In this document: one piece after another, positions 58,201 to 64,000 of the stretch
Layout: the number at the start of each line of letters is the position of its first letter
Numbering within the stretch: the stretch's first letter is position 1
Source: Protula sp. h YS-2021
Taxonomy: Eukaryota; Annelida; Polychaeta; Sabellida; Serpulidae
NCBI GenBank assembly: GCA_949752745.1
Contig: OX457025.1
Location: forward strand, 98,877,587 to 98,941,586
Direction: 5' to 3'
DNA length: 64,000 nt
Notes under the pieces: model-generated
Told to the model about the DNA's origin: nothing
The model's database searches: none
What the model saw: only the letters and a program-made list of their open reading frames with translations
Translations under genes and position numbers: made by a program

Positions 58201-61200
58201 TATTTTAAGAATTTATTATAGGGCTAGATCATGGGGCTGGGTGCATTGTTATAATAGGGATAGATCATGGGGCTGGGTTCTTTGTTACTTGGATAGATGA
58301 TGGGGCTGGGTGCTTAGTTATGAGGATAGATCATGGGGCTGGGTTCTTTGTTACTTGGATAGATGATGGGGCTGGGTTCTTTGTTACTTGGATAGATGAT
58401 GGGGCTGGGTGCTTAGTTATGAGGATAGATCATGGGGCTGGCTGCTTTGTATTGCATTCGGACACGCGTGGAGGTTTGTGAACGAACCGCGCAGCCGTCC
58501 GCAAGTGTCCGAATCCAATATAAAGCACACCAGCCCCAGGATCTATCGCTATTATAACACAAAGATACGTAATCATGCCTTTGATAGCCAAACAGAGCAG
58601 AGATGAGCTTCTTTTACCTCCCAGATACTCCCCTCTACTGTGACGCTGTCTGTTTGTTGCATGGCAACTTTCCTCACGCAAAGCAACAAAAGTTTCGTCA
58701 CAGTCTTTGTCATCGTCACGCTCGCTTATACCTATGACGTTCAGGTGAATGTGACTAGCGACGTTTCGTACACGGTCAGATAACGCCAAATTTACTTATC
58801 ATTCCTTTATACGGGGGTGCATTGTCACTGGGATGCCGAGTTATAATAGGGGTATAAACTGAGGTATTTGGAGAAAATTCAGAAAAGGAGCTAAGCTCTC
58901 TGCTGGGTGATGTAGCAAACTTTCGCTCTACTGAATTGTATAAGTGGAAACCTGTAGTACCCCTGACAGCAGAGAACATGTGTGTGTGTTATAATATGTG
59001 GGTAGATACAGCCACGCTTGATATCATGACATTCCACCTGTAAGGTGTTTCTAGTCCCGTTTGTTTTATAGCGTAGGCGCATTGCTTCACTCATGGTCAA
59101 ATATTGAGGGCACCAATAGTCCATTTAGTCAATTAAAAAAGCAAGGAGTACGTAATTCCAAATCATTCTCAGCGTTGTAAAGTGACGTCAGTGGCCATTG
59201 ACGGTTGCCTTGTGGGCGATCTGTCTGGAGAACACTGGCATTCTTCTTGCCATTTTGGAAGGGTGTGCCCATTTATGTGAGATTTAAGATCAATCTGTGA
59301 AAGCTGAGCTCGTCATCGGTAAAGGAAAAAAAATGAATCCAGTCATTGTAAGTTTTGAAGAAAGTTTAGTGATTCAATGGGAAAAAAACTATATGACTAT
59401 ATGATTTACCTTCAGGTCAACATTTTCGTATCGAGTCAATGACTTAATTCGAAGCTTTGTCACGTGACTTAATTCGAAGCTTGGTCACATCACTTGGCTC
59501 GAACTTTGTCACATGACTTAACTGAAAGCTTTGTCACATGACTTAACTCGAAGCTTTATCACACGACTTAACTCGAAGCTTTGTCACATGACTTAACTGG
59601 AAGCTTTGTCACATGACTTAACTGGAAGCTTTGTCACACGACTTAACTCGAAGCTTTGTCACATGACTTGACTCGAAGCTTTGTCACATGACTTAACTGG
59701 AAGCTTTGTCACATGACTTAACTCGAAGCTTTGTCACATGACTTAACTCGAAGCTTTGTCACGCGACTAAATTCGAAGCTTTGTCACATCACTTGGCTCG
59801 AACTTTGTCACATGACTTAATTCGAAGCTTTGTCACGTGACTTAATTCGAAGCTTAGTCACATCACTTGGCTCGAACTTTGTCACATGACTTAACTGAAA
59901 GCTTTGTCACATGACTTAACTCGAAGCTTTATCACACGACTTAACTCGAAGCTTTGTCACATGACTTAACTGAAAGCTTTGTCACATGACTTAACTCGAA
60001 GCTTTGTCACACGACTTAACTCGAAGCTTTGTCACATGACTTGACTCGAAGCTTTGTCACATGACTTAACTCGAAGCTTTGTCACATGACTTAACTGGAA
60101 GCTTTGTCACATGACTTAATTCGAAGCTTAGTCACATCACTTGGCTCGAACTTTGTCACATGACTTAACTGAAAGCTTTGTCACATGACTTAACTCGAAG
60201 CTTTATCACACGACTTAACTCGAAGCTTTGTCACATGACTTAACTGGAAGCTTTGTCACATGACTTAACTGGAAGCTTTGTCACATGACTTAACTCGAAG
60301 CTTTGTCACACGACTTAACTCGAAGCTTTGTCACATGACTTGACTCGAAGCTTTGTCACATGACTTGACTCGAAGCTTTGTCACATGACTTAACTGGAAG
60401 CTTTGTCACATGACTTAACTGGAAGCTTTGTCACATGACTTAACTCGAAGCTTTGTCACATGACTTAACTCGAAGCTTTGTCACATGACTTAACTGAAAG
60501 CTTTGTCACATGACTTAACTCGAAGCTTTGTCACATGACTTAACTGAAAGCTTTGTCACATGACTTAACTCGAAGCTTTGTCACACGACTTAACTCGAAG
60601 CTTTGTCACATGACTTAACTCGAAGCTTTGTCACATGACTTAACTGGATGCTTTCTCACATGACTTAACTCGAAGCTTTCTCACATGACTTAACTGGAAG
60701 CTTTGTCACATGACTTAACTCGAAGCTTTGTCACATGACTTAACTCGAAGCTTTGTCACATGACTTAACTCGAAGCTTTGTCACATGACTTAACTCGAAG
60801 CTTTATCGCATGACTTAACTGGCGTTTTGTTTACAAATAATTACATTGTTCATCGGTTTTTGCACTGTGGTTAAAAGTAAAAAAAATTTGATATGGAAAT
60901 TGACCAGTCATGTGCCAGCATGTACCAAAATCATATAAAAATGCTGAAAGTAGTGAAAATGAGTCAGTAAAGATACGTTATTAAAACTTTTTTTCTTTAA
61001 CCGAGTTTGTGACGTCAGCTGCACTCAGAACTCGCCTCTGCTGAATGATGTTACAACTTTTTACTCCTACTGAATTCTCCAAGTGGAAAAATGTACGCTG
61101 ACGGCAGAGTAGGCTTTGTGCAGACGTTTTGAACGTATACATACTGGGATTTTCACTAAGAATAGGGGGGGGGGGGGGGAGTAGGGGGTTGGGGGAGGGG

Positions 61201-62320
61201 AGTGGGCGAGTAAAACGTTACGTGTGAAGTGTATTTTATACGTTATGTGTTGGCAGATCATGAAAGAGCCGATACGTAACAAGATCTGTGGTCACAACTA
61301 TGAGAAGGCTGCCATACACGAGTTCATACTCAGGAAGAAGGGCACGGCAAAGTGAGTACAGCTCATCCCCGTTCTCACCAGTAGTGTACAGGTCAAGCCC
61401 GTTCTCACCTGTAGTGTACAGGTCAAACCCGTTCTCACCTGTAGTGTACAGGTCAACCCCGTTCTCACCTGTAGTGTACAGGTCAACCCCATTCTCACCT
61501 GTAGTGCACAGGTCAACCCCATTCTCACCTGTAGTGTACAGGTCAACCCCGTTCTCACCTGTAGTGTACAGGTCAACCCCGTTCTCACCAGTAGTGTACA
61601 GGTCAACCCCGTTCTCACCAGTAGTGTACAGCTCAACCCCGTTCTCACCAGTAGTTACAGCTCAACCCCGTTCTCACCAGTAGTTACAGCTCAGCCCCGT
61701 TCTCACCTGTAGTGTACAGGTCAACCCCGTTTTCACCAGTAGTGTACAGGTCAACCCCGTTCTCACCAGTAGTGTACAGGTCAACTCCGTTCTCACCAGT
61801 AGTGTACAGGTCAACCCCATTCTCACCAGTAGTGTACAGGTCAACCCCATTCTCACCTGTAGTGTACAGGTCAACCCCATTATCACCTGTAGTGTACAGG
61901 TCAACCCCATTCTCAACTGTAGTGTACAGGTCAGCCCCGTTGTTACCTGTGTATTGAGTACAGGTCAACCCCGTTCTCACCTGTAGTGTACAGGTCAGCC
62001 CCGTTCTTACCTGTGTATTGAGTACAGGTCAACCCCGTTCTCACCTTAACGTACTTTATTTTCTCCTCATCAAGAATGTGTTTCTATGCTCTTTTTTTGT
62101 TGAGATTTCAAAAGTGTTACGTTTTTCATTTTATCATAAAAAGAAATTTAAATCAAGCCGATTTAAATTTGCATCAGGTGAGGAGAATAAAGTTTTTATG
62201 TATTGTTTACTCTTTTTTTTCAGATGTCCTTACGCAGGCTGTGGTAACCAGACTCCCCTTAGCCTGGCTGACATGGAGAGTAATCTACAGTTACAGGATT
62301 ATATACGCAAACTCAAATAG
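40971..62320 (+). CDS. NSMCE2-like: NSE2/MMS21-type SP-RING protein with long N-terminal extension, 14 exons
   Basis: Join: 40971-41015, 41196-42039, 46063-46233, 46856-47071, 47886-48018, 48928-48991, 49379-49577, 50448-50582, 53305-53478, 54481-54639, 55054-55115, 55417-55536, 61257-61351, 62224-62320. All GT-AG, all phases match: 2,514 nt, 837 aa. C-terminus: VIMTQEEVGIKCPYTQQIMK, then IRNKICGHNYE and KCPYAGCGN. This follows the order of the human NSMCE2 zinc finger, with C785, H787, C807 and C812 as the expected Zn ligands and C769 as the conserved leading Cys. NSE2 is the SUMO E3 of the SMC5/6 complex. Family members are about 250 aa, so some 590 residues are extra: a zinc ribbon (C23-C26-C36-C39), PKRAR (56-60, possible NLS), a Ser/Thr/Pro/Asn-rich stretch with a poly-Ser run, a strand-and-helix region at about 280-425 and a CQVC pair (618-621). 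Nuclear SUMO-ligase activity is inferred. Alternative: two genes merged by my exon chain, though I see no internal start or stop. Confidence 0.87.
41196..42039 (+). CDS. NSMCE2-like: NSE2-like exon 2 (844 bp)
   Basis: Begins GVDTYAF then CQNCMRVSTSLQNCDKC, a compact CxxC-x9-CxxC zinc ribbon. There follows a long Ser/Thr/Pro/Asn-rich region with a TCC-repeat poly-Ser run at 41,719-41,757, then a conserved-looking end LVSIPAQQIRIGAQKFKPL. The acceptor is ACTTTTCAG and the donor GTAAGT, phase 1. Confidence 0.9.
41719..41757. repeat. (TCC)n coding microsatellite (poly-Ser)
   Basis: Twelve or so Ser codons, mostly TCC, within NSE2-like exon 2. Likely length-variable. Confidence 0.93.
42085..42380. 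repeat. Hairpin-headed repeat fragment
   Basis: Imperfect hairpin ATCCGCCG-CGAAA-CGGAGGGAT (42,091-42,112), then TTGAGCTTGTCCGTCTGTCC. Downstream, CCTTGTGGAGTCCRCTTCTC occurs twice (about 42,153 and 42,321). Confidence 0.6.
42525..42642. mobile_element. 102-bp hAT-like MITE with perfect 8-bp target duplication
   Basis: The element is 42,533-42,634. Inverted ends TAGAGGTGTGAC and GTCACACCTCTA match exactly over 12 bp. GTAGACAG is repeated at 42,525-42,532 and 42,635-42,642 and fits the hAT target pattern nTnnnnAn. The interior is rich in CGAACCGAA/TTCGGTT, itself self-complementary. Confidence 0.93.
43250..43605. repeat. Two-copy repeat with hairpin head
   Basis: Copies at about 43,255-43,440 and 43,470-43,605 share TCCGGGCTA, KTCTCC, TTTYAAAATTTCACA and GAGCACA. 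The first is headed by ATCCCCG-CGTAA-CGGATGGAT and followed by TACGTCCGTCCG. Confidence 0.65.
43606..44438. mobile_element. Non-autonomous pogo/Tigger-like DNA transposon (829 bp)
   Basis: The element is 43,608-44,436. Ends read CAGATGAAATCACTTAATCG and (reverse complement of right) CAGACGAAACCGGTTAATCG, both continuing CATA; TA flanks both sides. Near each end the motif GGTTAA/GGATAA-ACGCATA recurs several times. No transposase; a 66-codon frame inside is unremarkable. Confidence 0.85.
44575..45765. repeat. 28-bp satellite with a 500-bp higher-order duplication
   Basis: About 40 copies of TTTGTGGCTCATGTTGAAAA then ATCCTGAT (28 bp), with sub-variants CTCGATGTTG and CTCATATTG. The non-satellite header at about 44,470-44,575 (hairpin, G-run, GAGGTTCAAGTTTTTC) is repeated at about 44,970-45,090, offset about 501 bp, so header plus part of the array was duplicated as a block. 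Confidence 0.95.
46063..46233 (+). CDS. NSMCE2-like: NSE2-like exon 3 (171 bp)
   Basis: Encodes (D)YTYAPVLLNARAILKCKANL then a hydrophobic strand FQYPLFLLYLEG and a helix-like CMKQIRNIFGLRDDEFSSES. The acceptor is CTTTCAG and the donor GTAAGT, phase 1. Confidence 0.9.
46216..46425 (+). repeat. Array of exon 3 3' end plus donor site
   Basis: The exon end GAGTTCTCATCTGAGAGTCC followed by CTGTAAGTACGAGGCGAAAG recurs: donor-bearing copies CCCTGTAAGT at about 46,301 and 46,351 after the true one at 46,231, and a partial copy (AGTACGAGGCGAAAGAG) at about 46,390. Spacing is irregular (50-70 bp). Copies are very similar, so the event is recent. Confidence 0.92.
46459..46502. repeat. Interrupted poly-A tract
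   Basis: About 40 bases of A with isolated G/C. Confidence 0.9.
46856..47071 (+). CDS. NSMCE2-like: NSE2-like exon 4 (216 bp)
   Basis: Encodes (C)EMKRCITILPAITKDSA then helix-rich sequence through EISPEDGCDILLSLLG. Together with exon 3 and the end of exon 2 it gives several strands followed by a long helix. I read this tentatively as a PH-like module, which is inference only. The acceptor is TTGGGCAG and the donor GTACGA, phase 1. Confidence 0.88.
47221..47370. mobile_element. Short MITE-like element (150 bp)
   Basis: Inverted ends CAGGGTTCGCGTTGG and (reverse complement of right) CAGGGTTCGCGCTGG, one mismatch in 15. The flanks AGTCTC and AGTTTC are only roughly alike, so the target duplication is uncertain. 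CAGGG-type ends suggest hAT. Confidence 0.65.
47886..48018 (+). CDS. NSMCE2-like: NSE2-like exon 5 (133 bp)
   Basis: Encodes (A)APGRAASVPAQVAAAATA then TSTVRTRSATNNMLAFQRDA and SAQLQ(R). The acceptor is TGGGTGTAG and the donor CG|GTGAGT, phase 2. GC-rich Ala/Thr linker. Other frames are open here but do not fit the neighbouring phases. Confidence 0.85.
47972..48690 (+). repeat. 110-bp array of exon 5 3' end plus donor, seven copies
   Basis: AACAACATGCTCGCCTTCCA occurs at 47,972 (exonic), 48,082, 48,193, 48,303, 48,414, 48,526 and 48,647. Every copy except the truncated last keeps CTTCAGCG|GTGAGTATG, so six consensus donors lie in a row. Each intronic unit also carries a C/T tract followed by TTCCAG and 26 bases up to the next donor, the make-up of a micro-exon. 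Confidence 0.97.
48928..48991 (+). CDS. NSMCE2-like: NSE2-like exon 6 (64 bp)
   Basis: Encodes (R)RMVAPPRAVPPIASGAIEA then NV. The acceptor is TTATTGCGCAG and the donor GTAAGT, phase 0. Too short for ordinary ORF finding; accepted because phases on both sides close. Confidence 0.85.
49379..49577 (+). CDS. NSMCE2-like: NSE2-like exon 7 (199 bp)
   Basis: Encodes PVLPTPGGASSMPTPGRTPT then WREMQRSLVVGGVYHVQAHQ and QYCLWNGTQLVP. The acceptor is GTGCTTGCAG and the donor GTGAGT, phase 1. Confidence 0.9.
49495..50065 (+). repeat. 147-bp array of exon 7 3' end plus donor, four copies
   Basis: GGCGTGTACCACGTGCAGGC begins the exonic copy (49,499) and three intronic ones (about 49,645, 49,793, 49,942); periods are 146-149 bp. 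Each ends CTCGTGCCTT|GTGAGT, then TGACGTCACTGGCGGC and a variable G-rich spacer. The coding text YHVQAHQSN..QYCLWNGTQL is nearly intact in all four. Confidence 0.97.
50347..50450 (+). repeat. 18-bp array of exon 8 acceptor junction, six copies
   Basis: GTTTGATTGACAG|GTCGT repeated head to tail; the last copy is the true acceptor at 50,447/50,448, where the sequence leaves the repeat as GTCGTGTTCAGAACG. Each unit holds a GACAG acceptor-like site. In the exon's frame each upstream unit would contribute a TGA stop. Confidence 0.93.
50448..50582 (+). CDS. NSMCE2-like: NSE2-like exon 8 (135 bp)
   Basis: Encodes (C)RVQNAEVQLDCHQVWLGS then LRIKCQTKVRIKADQNAGFY and FNIPHK; strand-rich. The acceptor is TTGATTGACAG and the donor GTACGT, phase 1. 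Confidence 0.9.
50787..50814. repeat. Hairpin heading a repeat element
   Basis: AGACCAGCCGAC-TAT-GTCGGGCTGGTCT, about 12 bp of stem with one bulge, followed by GTATCCGTCGTCCGTATG and then the 51-52 kb tandem array. Confidence 0.85.
50880..52012. repeat. 160-bp tandem repeat, about seven copies
   Basis: Each unit contains TGCTTCTTCTCCYACAATTT, TGATCGGATT, GGTAGACCTCTYTTGAAAAA, the inverted motif TTTTGGCGATCCGCCAAAAA and TTGGCCAAATGGGGGACATT. No coding potential. Follows the hairpin at 50,787. Confidence 0.93.
52014..52480 (+). mobile_element. Retroelement endonuclease-domain remnant
   Basis: The frame from 52,014 reads MAAHFDLVRYDDNYLACDII, then ALAESRLTADDDNKK, GFHPILRCDQ, RRPPHGLAF; after a break come TLNTTLDLAFASS and FHHTLGVLV. 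The order resembles APE-type endonucleases of LINE elements: xDIIxLxETxL, a middle block, then TTLDLxF and SDHxPL near the end. The catalytic SDH is degraded here (FHH). A relict inside intron 8. Confidence 0.6.
52472..52972. repeat. 88-bp direct repeat pair flanking a hairpin-headed element
   Basis: CCCCTTATGAAAGAATTGAA..CTCCATTCAGT occurs at 52,472-52,555 and 52,884-52,967. Between them lie a 52-bp segment shared with the exon 11 flank and the hairpin CCCAGCTTACG-TTACA-CGTAAGCTGGG (52,608-52,634), followed by TTAG repeats and CTCCTCCTACAATTTTGAT. Confidence 0.85.
52973..53304 (+). other. NSE2-like intron 8, last part
   Basis: Unique sequence ending in the pyrimidine tract before exon 9. 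Nothing else recognised. Confidence 0.5.
53305..53478 (+). CDS. NSMCE2-like: NSE2-like exon 9 (174 bp)
   Basis: Encodes (G)RQHNLFIPQFSIPRCQVCK then NNLPAMFIDVTGQFADGLRS and KLGMLLNSDPTLHPTHK. The C-x-x-C might bind metal, but a second pair is not apparent. The acceptor is GCGCACAG and the donor GTGCGT, phase 1. Confidence 0.92.
53740..54465. repeat. 32-bp array abutting the exon 10 acceptor
   Basis: CGTCACGACTGTCTGTGTAT then TCATGCGCTGCA repeated about 20 times, degenerate toward 53,740 and ending 16 bp before exon 10. Units contain TGTGTATT or TGTGTAG, reminiscent of the true TGTGTATAG acceptor, but they do not contain exon 10 sequence. Confidence 0.93.
54481..54639 (+). CDS. NSMCE2-like: NSE2-like exon 10 (159 bp)
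   Basis: Encodes (E)ERRKRVVLFMKGINNDQWD then ALCSMQTGGRYQQQEIDIIK and ALKILADCKNNNK; helical, probably a coiled or bundle region before the ligase domain. The acceptor is GTGTATAG and the donor GTACCT, phase 1. Confidence 0.9.
54993..55045 (+). repeat. Repeat forming the exon 11 upstream flank
   Basis: A 52-bp segment, CGTTGTGCAACGCTGTGAAG then TCTTTGTGCACGAGTTGTG, also present at 52,553-52,604 with about three mismatches. It ends 8 bp before exon 11 and supplies most of its acceptor region. Confidence 0.85.
55054..55115 (+). CDS. NSMCE2-like: NSE2-like exon 11 (62 bp)
   Basis: Encodes (V)QQKITDWIAQKTPKPNLVV then L. It was found because exon 10 ends in phase 1 and exon 12 begins in phase 0; this exon is the only one I saw that bridges them. 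The acceptor is TTCTTTGTAG and the donor GTAAGT. Confidence 0.85.
55148..55205. repeat. (AAT)n microsatellite
   Basis: Imperfect AAT tract in intron 11. Confidence 0.95.
55417..55536 (+). CDS. NSMCE2-like: NSE2-like exon 12 (120 bp)
   Basis: Encodes ENLAKDLSQPEDNANNDNDD, an acidic run, then VIMTQEEVGIKCPYTQQ. The acid-VIMTQ-x-KCP order parallels human NSMCE2 (EDIIVTQ..FTCPIT). The acceptor is GCTTACAG and the donor GTGCGT, phase 0. Confidence 0.95.
55575..55905. repeat. 27-bp minisatellite near the exon 12 donor
   Basis: GGTGATGGGCACTGAGGCAC then GCGGGTT repeated about 12 times with variants (ATGATGATATGCACTG). It starts about 40 bp after the donor but does not copy the exon. Confidence 0.93.
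56366..58943. repeat. 1,292-bp tandem duplication in intron 12
   Basis: 56,366-57,651 recurs at 57,658-58,943, offset exactly 1,292 bp and identical wherever I compared, including two 119-codon minus-strand frames. The junction falls at GTGGAAATACAGATTAAG, where GAAATACAG is shared. Near identity means very recent, or an assembly artefact. Confidence 0.95.
56935..57290. repeat. GATAGATCATGGGGCTGG array ending in a long inverted repeat
   Basis: Six or seven units of about 30-35 bp (GATAGATSATGGGGCTGGGT), then GCATTCGGACAC at 57,164-57,175 pairing with GTGTCCGAATCC at 57,214-57,225. Pairing continues outward through TATTG/CAATA and GGGGCTGG/CCAGCCCC to GATAGAT/ATCTATC, giving an imperfect stem of about 45 bp. 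Duplicated at 58,227-58,582. Confidence 0.85.
59430..60825. repeat. 25-bp satellite in intron 12
   Basis: About 55 copies of TGACTTAACTCGAAGCTTTG then TCACA. Variants at two positions (TCG/TGG/TGA before AAGC) fall in repeated patterns, for example the block from about 59,430 recurs from about 59,820, so multi-unit blocks were duplicated. Confidence 0.97.
61257..61351 (+). CDS. NSMCE2-like: NSE2-like exon 13 (95 bp): SP-RING core
   Basis: Encodes IMKEPIRNKICGHNYEKAAI then HEFILRKKGTA, with the C-G-H Zn ligands. The acceptor is GTTGGCAG and the donor GTGAGT, phase 2. Confidence 0.96.
61345..62045 (+). repeat. 30-bp array starting at the exon 13 donor
   Basis: AGTGTACAGGTCAACCCCGT then TCTCACCAGT repeated about 22 times; the donor itself, A|GTGAGTACAGCTCATCCCCG, is the first, most divergent unit. 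GAGTACAGGTCAACCCC recurs intact at about 61,957 and 62,023. A 10-codon period leaves long frames open on both strands. Confidence 0.95.
62224..62320 (+). CDS. NSMCE2-like: NSE2-like exon 14 (97 bp, stop)
   Basis: Encodes (K)CPYAGCGNQTPLSLADME then SNLQLQDYIRKLK and TAG. C-P-x-x-G-C supplies the last two Zn ligands, and the short helical tail matches the NSMCE2 end region. The acceptor is TTTTTTTTCAG. Confidence 0.95.
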
Positions 62321-64000
62321 TACCTGCCTTGTGTTTAGGATAATTTGAATGATTTGTTTTTCGTCAGATAATACATGCTCCCTGAGGGGAATATCCCCAC
62401 TCCCAGACATGCCTCTTGCTGCATCTTTGCAGTTAATTCAGAATGAAAAAATAATACCTCCCCTTCCCCTCTTCGCAATGTGGCAATATGCAGTGTGTGT
62501 GTTAACCAATCGATACACGCGACAGGAATAACGACATGCTCCCGTGCAAAACAGCAAACACCAAACGAGAAAGTGACTGATTTATGGAGCATATCTGCCA
62601 AATAGACAACGCTGTATCCTTCGCATTTAACTGCTTTTGGTTACGAACACAATGTAGAGGGAACAGATATTTGGGTGTGACTAGAAACTGGAATTTACTC
62701 GTTTGTCCATCAACATTAGAATCGGCAGGGGATTGGTGGATATTATGTGTGAACAGACTGGGGACACTGCCCGGCATTGCTGACCACGTGACCACTGGGC
62801 TGCTTGGCACGCGTGGACAGACTGGGGACACTTCCTGGAACTAATGGCCACGTGACCACTGATCTGCGTGAGATGCCATACACTGCCTGTCTCAACCAGA
62901 AGTGAAATCTGAGCGGTGACCTTAAGTGACCAATCGTTGCTAGGGTGACCTTAAGTGACCAGTCGTTGCTAGGGTGGAATGTGTTTTTGGGAGGACACAT
63001 ATTCACATGAAATGGTCGACACTGTAAAGTAGAGATGTTGCTATGGAAGTGTTGCAAACTGTTGCTATGGAGCGATCACCATAGCGATTAATTAGTCGAT
63101 CGAGCGGTCGGGAATTTCCGCTCGTCGAACGATGTCAGTTGCCTTTGAAGCAGGGTGGCTAAAGGGTTGGTGGGGGGGGGGGGGGGTAATGGAGGAATTG
63201 TGAGCCTATGACAGGGTGTAATTGTGCTTATACCGACATTATATATACCTATACAACGGCAGCGGCAAACAAGTGCAGTCTGAGCAGACATTGGCGATGG
63301 TCACCTGTCGAGGAGGGTCGGACTGAGCCTGACTGGCTTGTGAAGATTAGTTACGCATTTTCTCCAATCCGTTGCGGTTAACTGAGCCAACATCTGCCTT
63401 GGGAAAGAAACGGATCATTTCCGCGAAGCAGTAGACGGTAACTTCGTCACCTCAGCTTGGACTGCGTGCACGCATGCACACGTGTACACGCACTAGCTAA
63501 TATGCACGCAAGCACGCACGCCTCGAGGAGAGTATCAGGTCGTTCTTGTGTGTTTGCGAAAGTGTCACCGATGTCAGTGATGGATGCGTCAATCTTCTAA
63601 CGGTGTGAAAAAAAATTCTCATGTGCTTTGTCGATACGAAATGAAGGAATGAGGAGACAAGTACGTGGAAAGTATTTATAGGGGAGGGATGTGAATGTGT
63701 TAAGAGCGTCGGGAGGGTATCAGTTCGGAGGGGGGGGGGGAGGGGTGTGAATGTGTTAAGAGCGTCGGGAGGGTATCAGTCCGGGGGTGGGGAGGGGGTG
63801 GCAATTGGTGTTATATGCATTTCCATGCGTGTCATAAAAAAAGGGTGCGGAGAAAAGGGGAGAGGGTAACAGGCCAGACGCGGTCTGCACGAAGTGACAA
63901 TTGTATTAAAGGGGGCAGGGGGTTAACGTTCATTCAGTACTGTGTTCTTCACAAAAAGGTTTTTTTTTTAAGATTTGCACTGCGCGTTCGGTGAAAAAAT
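62321..64000. other. 3' flank of the NSE2-like gene
   Basis: Two-copy direct repeats at about 62,754-62,865 (GACAGACTGGGGACAC), 62,915-62,975 (GTGACCTTAAGTGACC, 31 bp) and 63,680-63,790 (GTGAATGTGTTAAGAGCGTC), plus G-runs. A canonical AATAAA close to the stop was not found. No further gene recognised. Confidence 0.55.

Larger units (their letters stand above)
55940..61110. repeat. Dispersed 75-80 bp element with CTCTGCTG/CAGCAGAG ends, seven copies in intron 12
   Basis: Copies lie at about 55,938-56,014, 56,262-56,341, 56,793-56,868, 57,616-57,652 (truncated), 58,085-58,160, 58,898-58,975 and 61,035-61,110. The core is AACTTTCGTTCTACTGAATT, then CTCCAAGTGGAAA, between inverted CTGCTG and CAGCAG ends. 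Confidence 0.88.

Noticed and set aside
57138..58789. Two identical 119-codon minus-strand ORFs as a duplicated gene
   Set aside because: No recognisable domain; they span an array and an inverted repeat, and identity reflects the 1,292-bp duplication.
61288..61980. Repeat proteins (units such as YRSTPFSPVV on +, TGLTCTLQVR on -)
   Set aside because: By-products of the 30-bp array downstream of the exon 13 donor.

Overview
This is eukaryotic, metazoan nuclear DNA: long GT-AG introns, two multi-exon genes, many micro- and minisatellites, and short inverted-repeat transposons. No operons, ribosome binding sites, CRISPR arrays or tRNA/rRNA genes were seen. The AT-rich background, dense satellites and gene content suggest a marine invertebrate, possibly a mollusc or other lophotrochozoan. 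That placement is a guess from style only.

Layout. 1-10.1 kb is intergenic: a 28-bp satellite, other minisatellites, a MITE-like element, a repeat-encoded ORF and a decayed reverse transcriptase fragment. 10,107-31,441 (+) is a 14-exon SLC5-family sodium/solute symporter, closest by eye to the monocarboxylate/multivitamin branch (SLC5A8/A12/A6). I rebuilt all 14 exons; reading phase closes at every junction and gives 674 aa ending in a PDZ-binding-like S-T-Q-L. 31.4-40.97 kb is intergenic, with repeats and a second copy of the MITE. 40,971-62,320 (+) is a 14-exon gene for an 837-aa protein: an N-terminal four-cysteine zinc ribbon, a long low-complexity region, a conserved-looking middle, and a C-terminal SP-RING of the NSE2/MMS21 SUMO-ligase type. 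This is far longer than ordinary NSE2 (about 250 aa). 62.3-64 kb is 3' flank.

The main discovery candidate: in both unrelated genes, minisatellites sit exactly on exon-intron junctions, and most are made of copies of the exon edge plus its splice site. Seven arrays show recognisable exon-edge or splice-site copies (SLC5 exons 2, 7, 9; NSE2-like exons 3, 5, 7, 8). An eighth (NSE2-like exon 13) is built from the donor region, and one more (exon 10) only abuts a splice site. There is a consistent polarity. When a donor is duplicated, the functional exon is the first unit; when an acceptor is duplicated, it is the last unit. Duplicates therefore always fall in the intron, each carrying a decoy splice site. 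The largest array (about 30 units of 54 bp) replicates the segment encoding the Na+-site helix of the transporter in a translatable frame.

Other points: several non-autonomous DNA transposons with readable target-site duplications (TA, 7-bp and 8-bp), a foldback element, hairpin-headed repeats with conserved structure but changed stems, a 1,292-bp near-perfect tandem duplication, and retroelement remnants. The two genes have no evident functional link.
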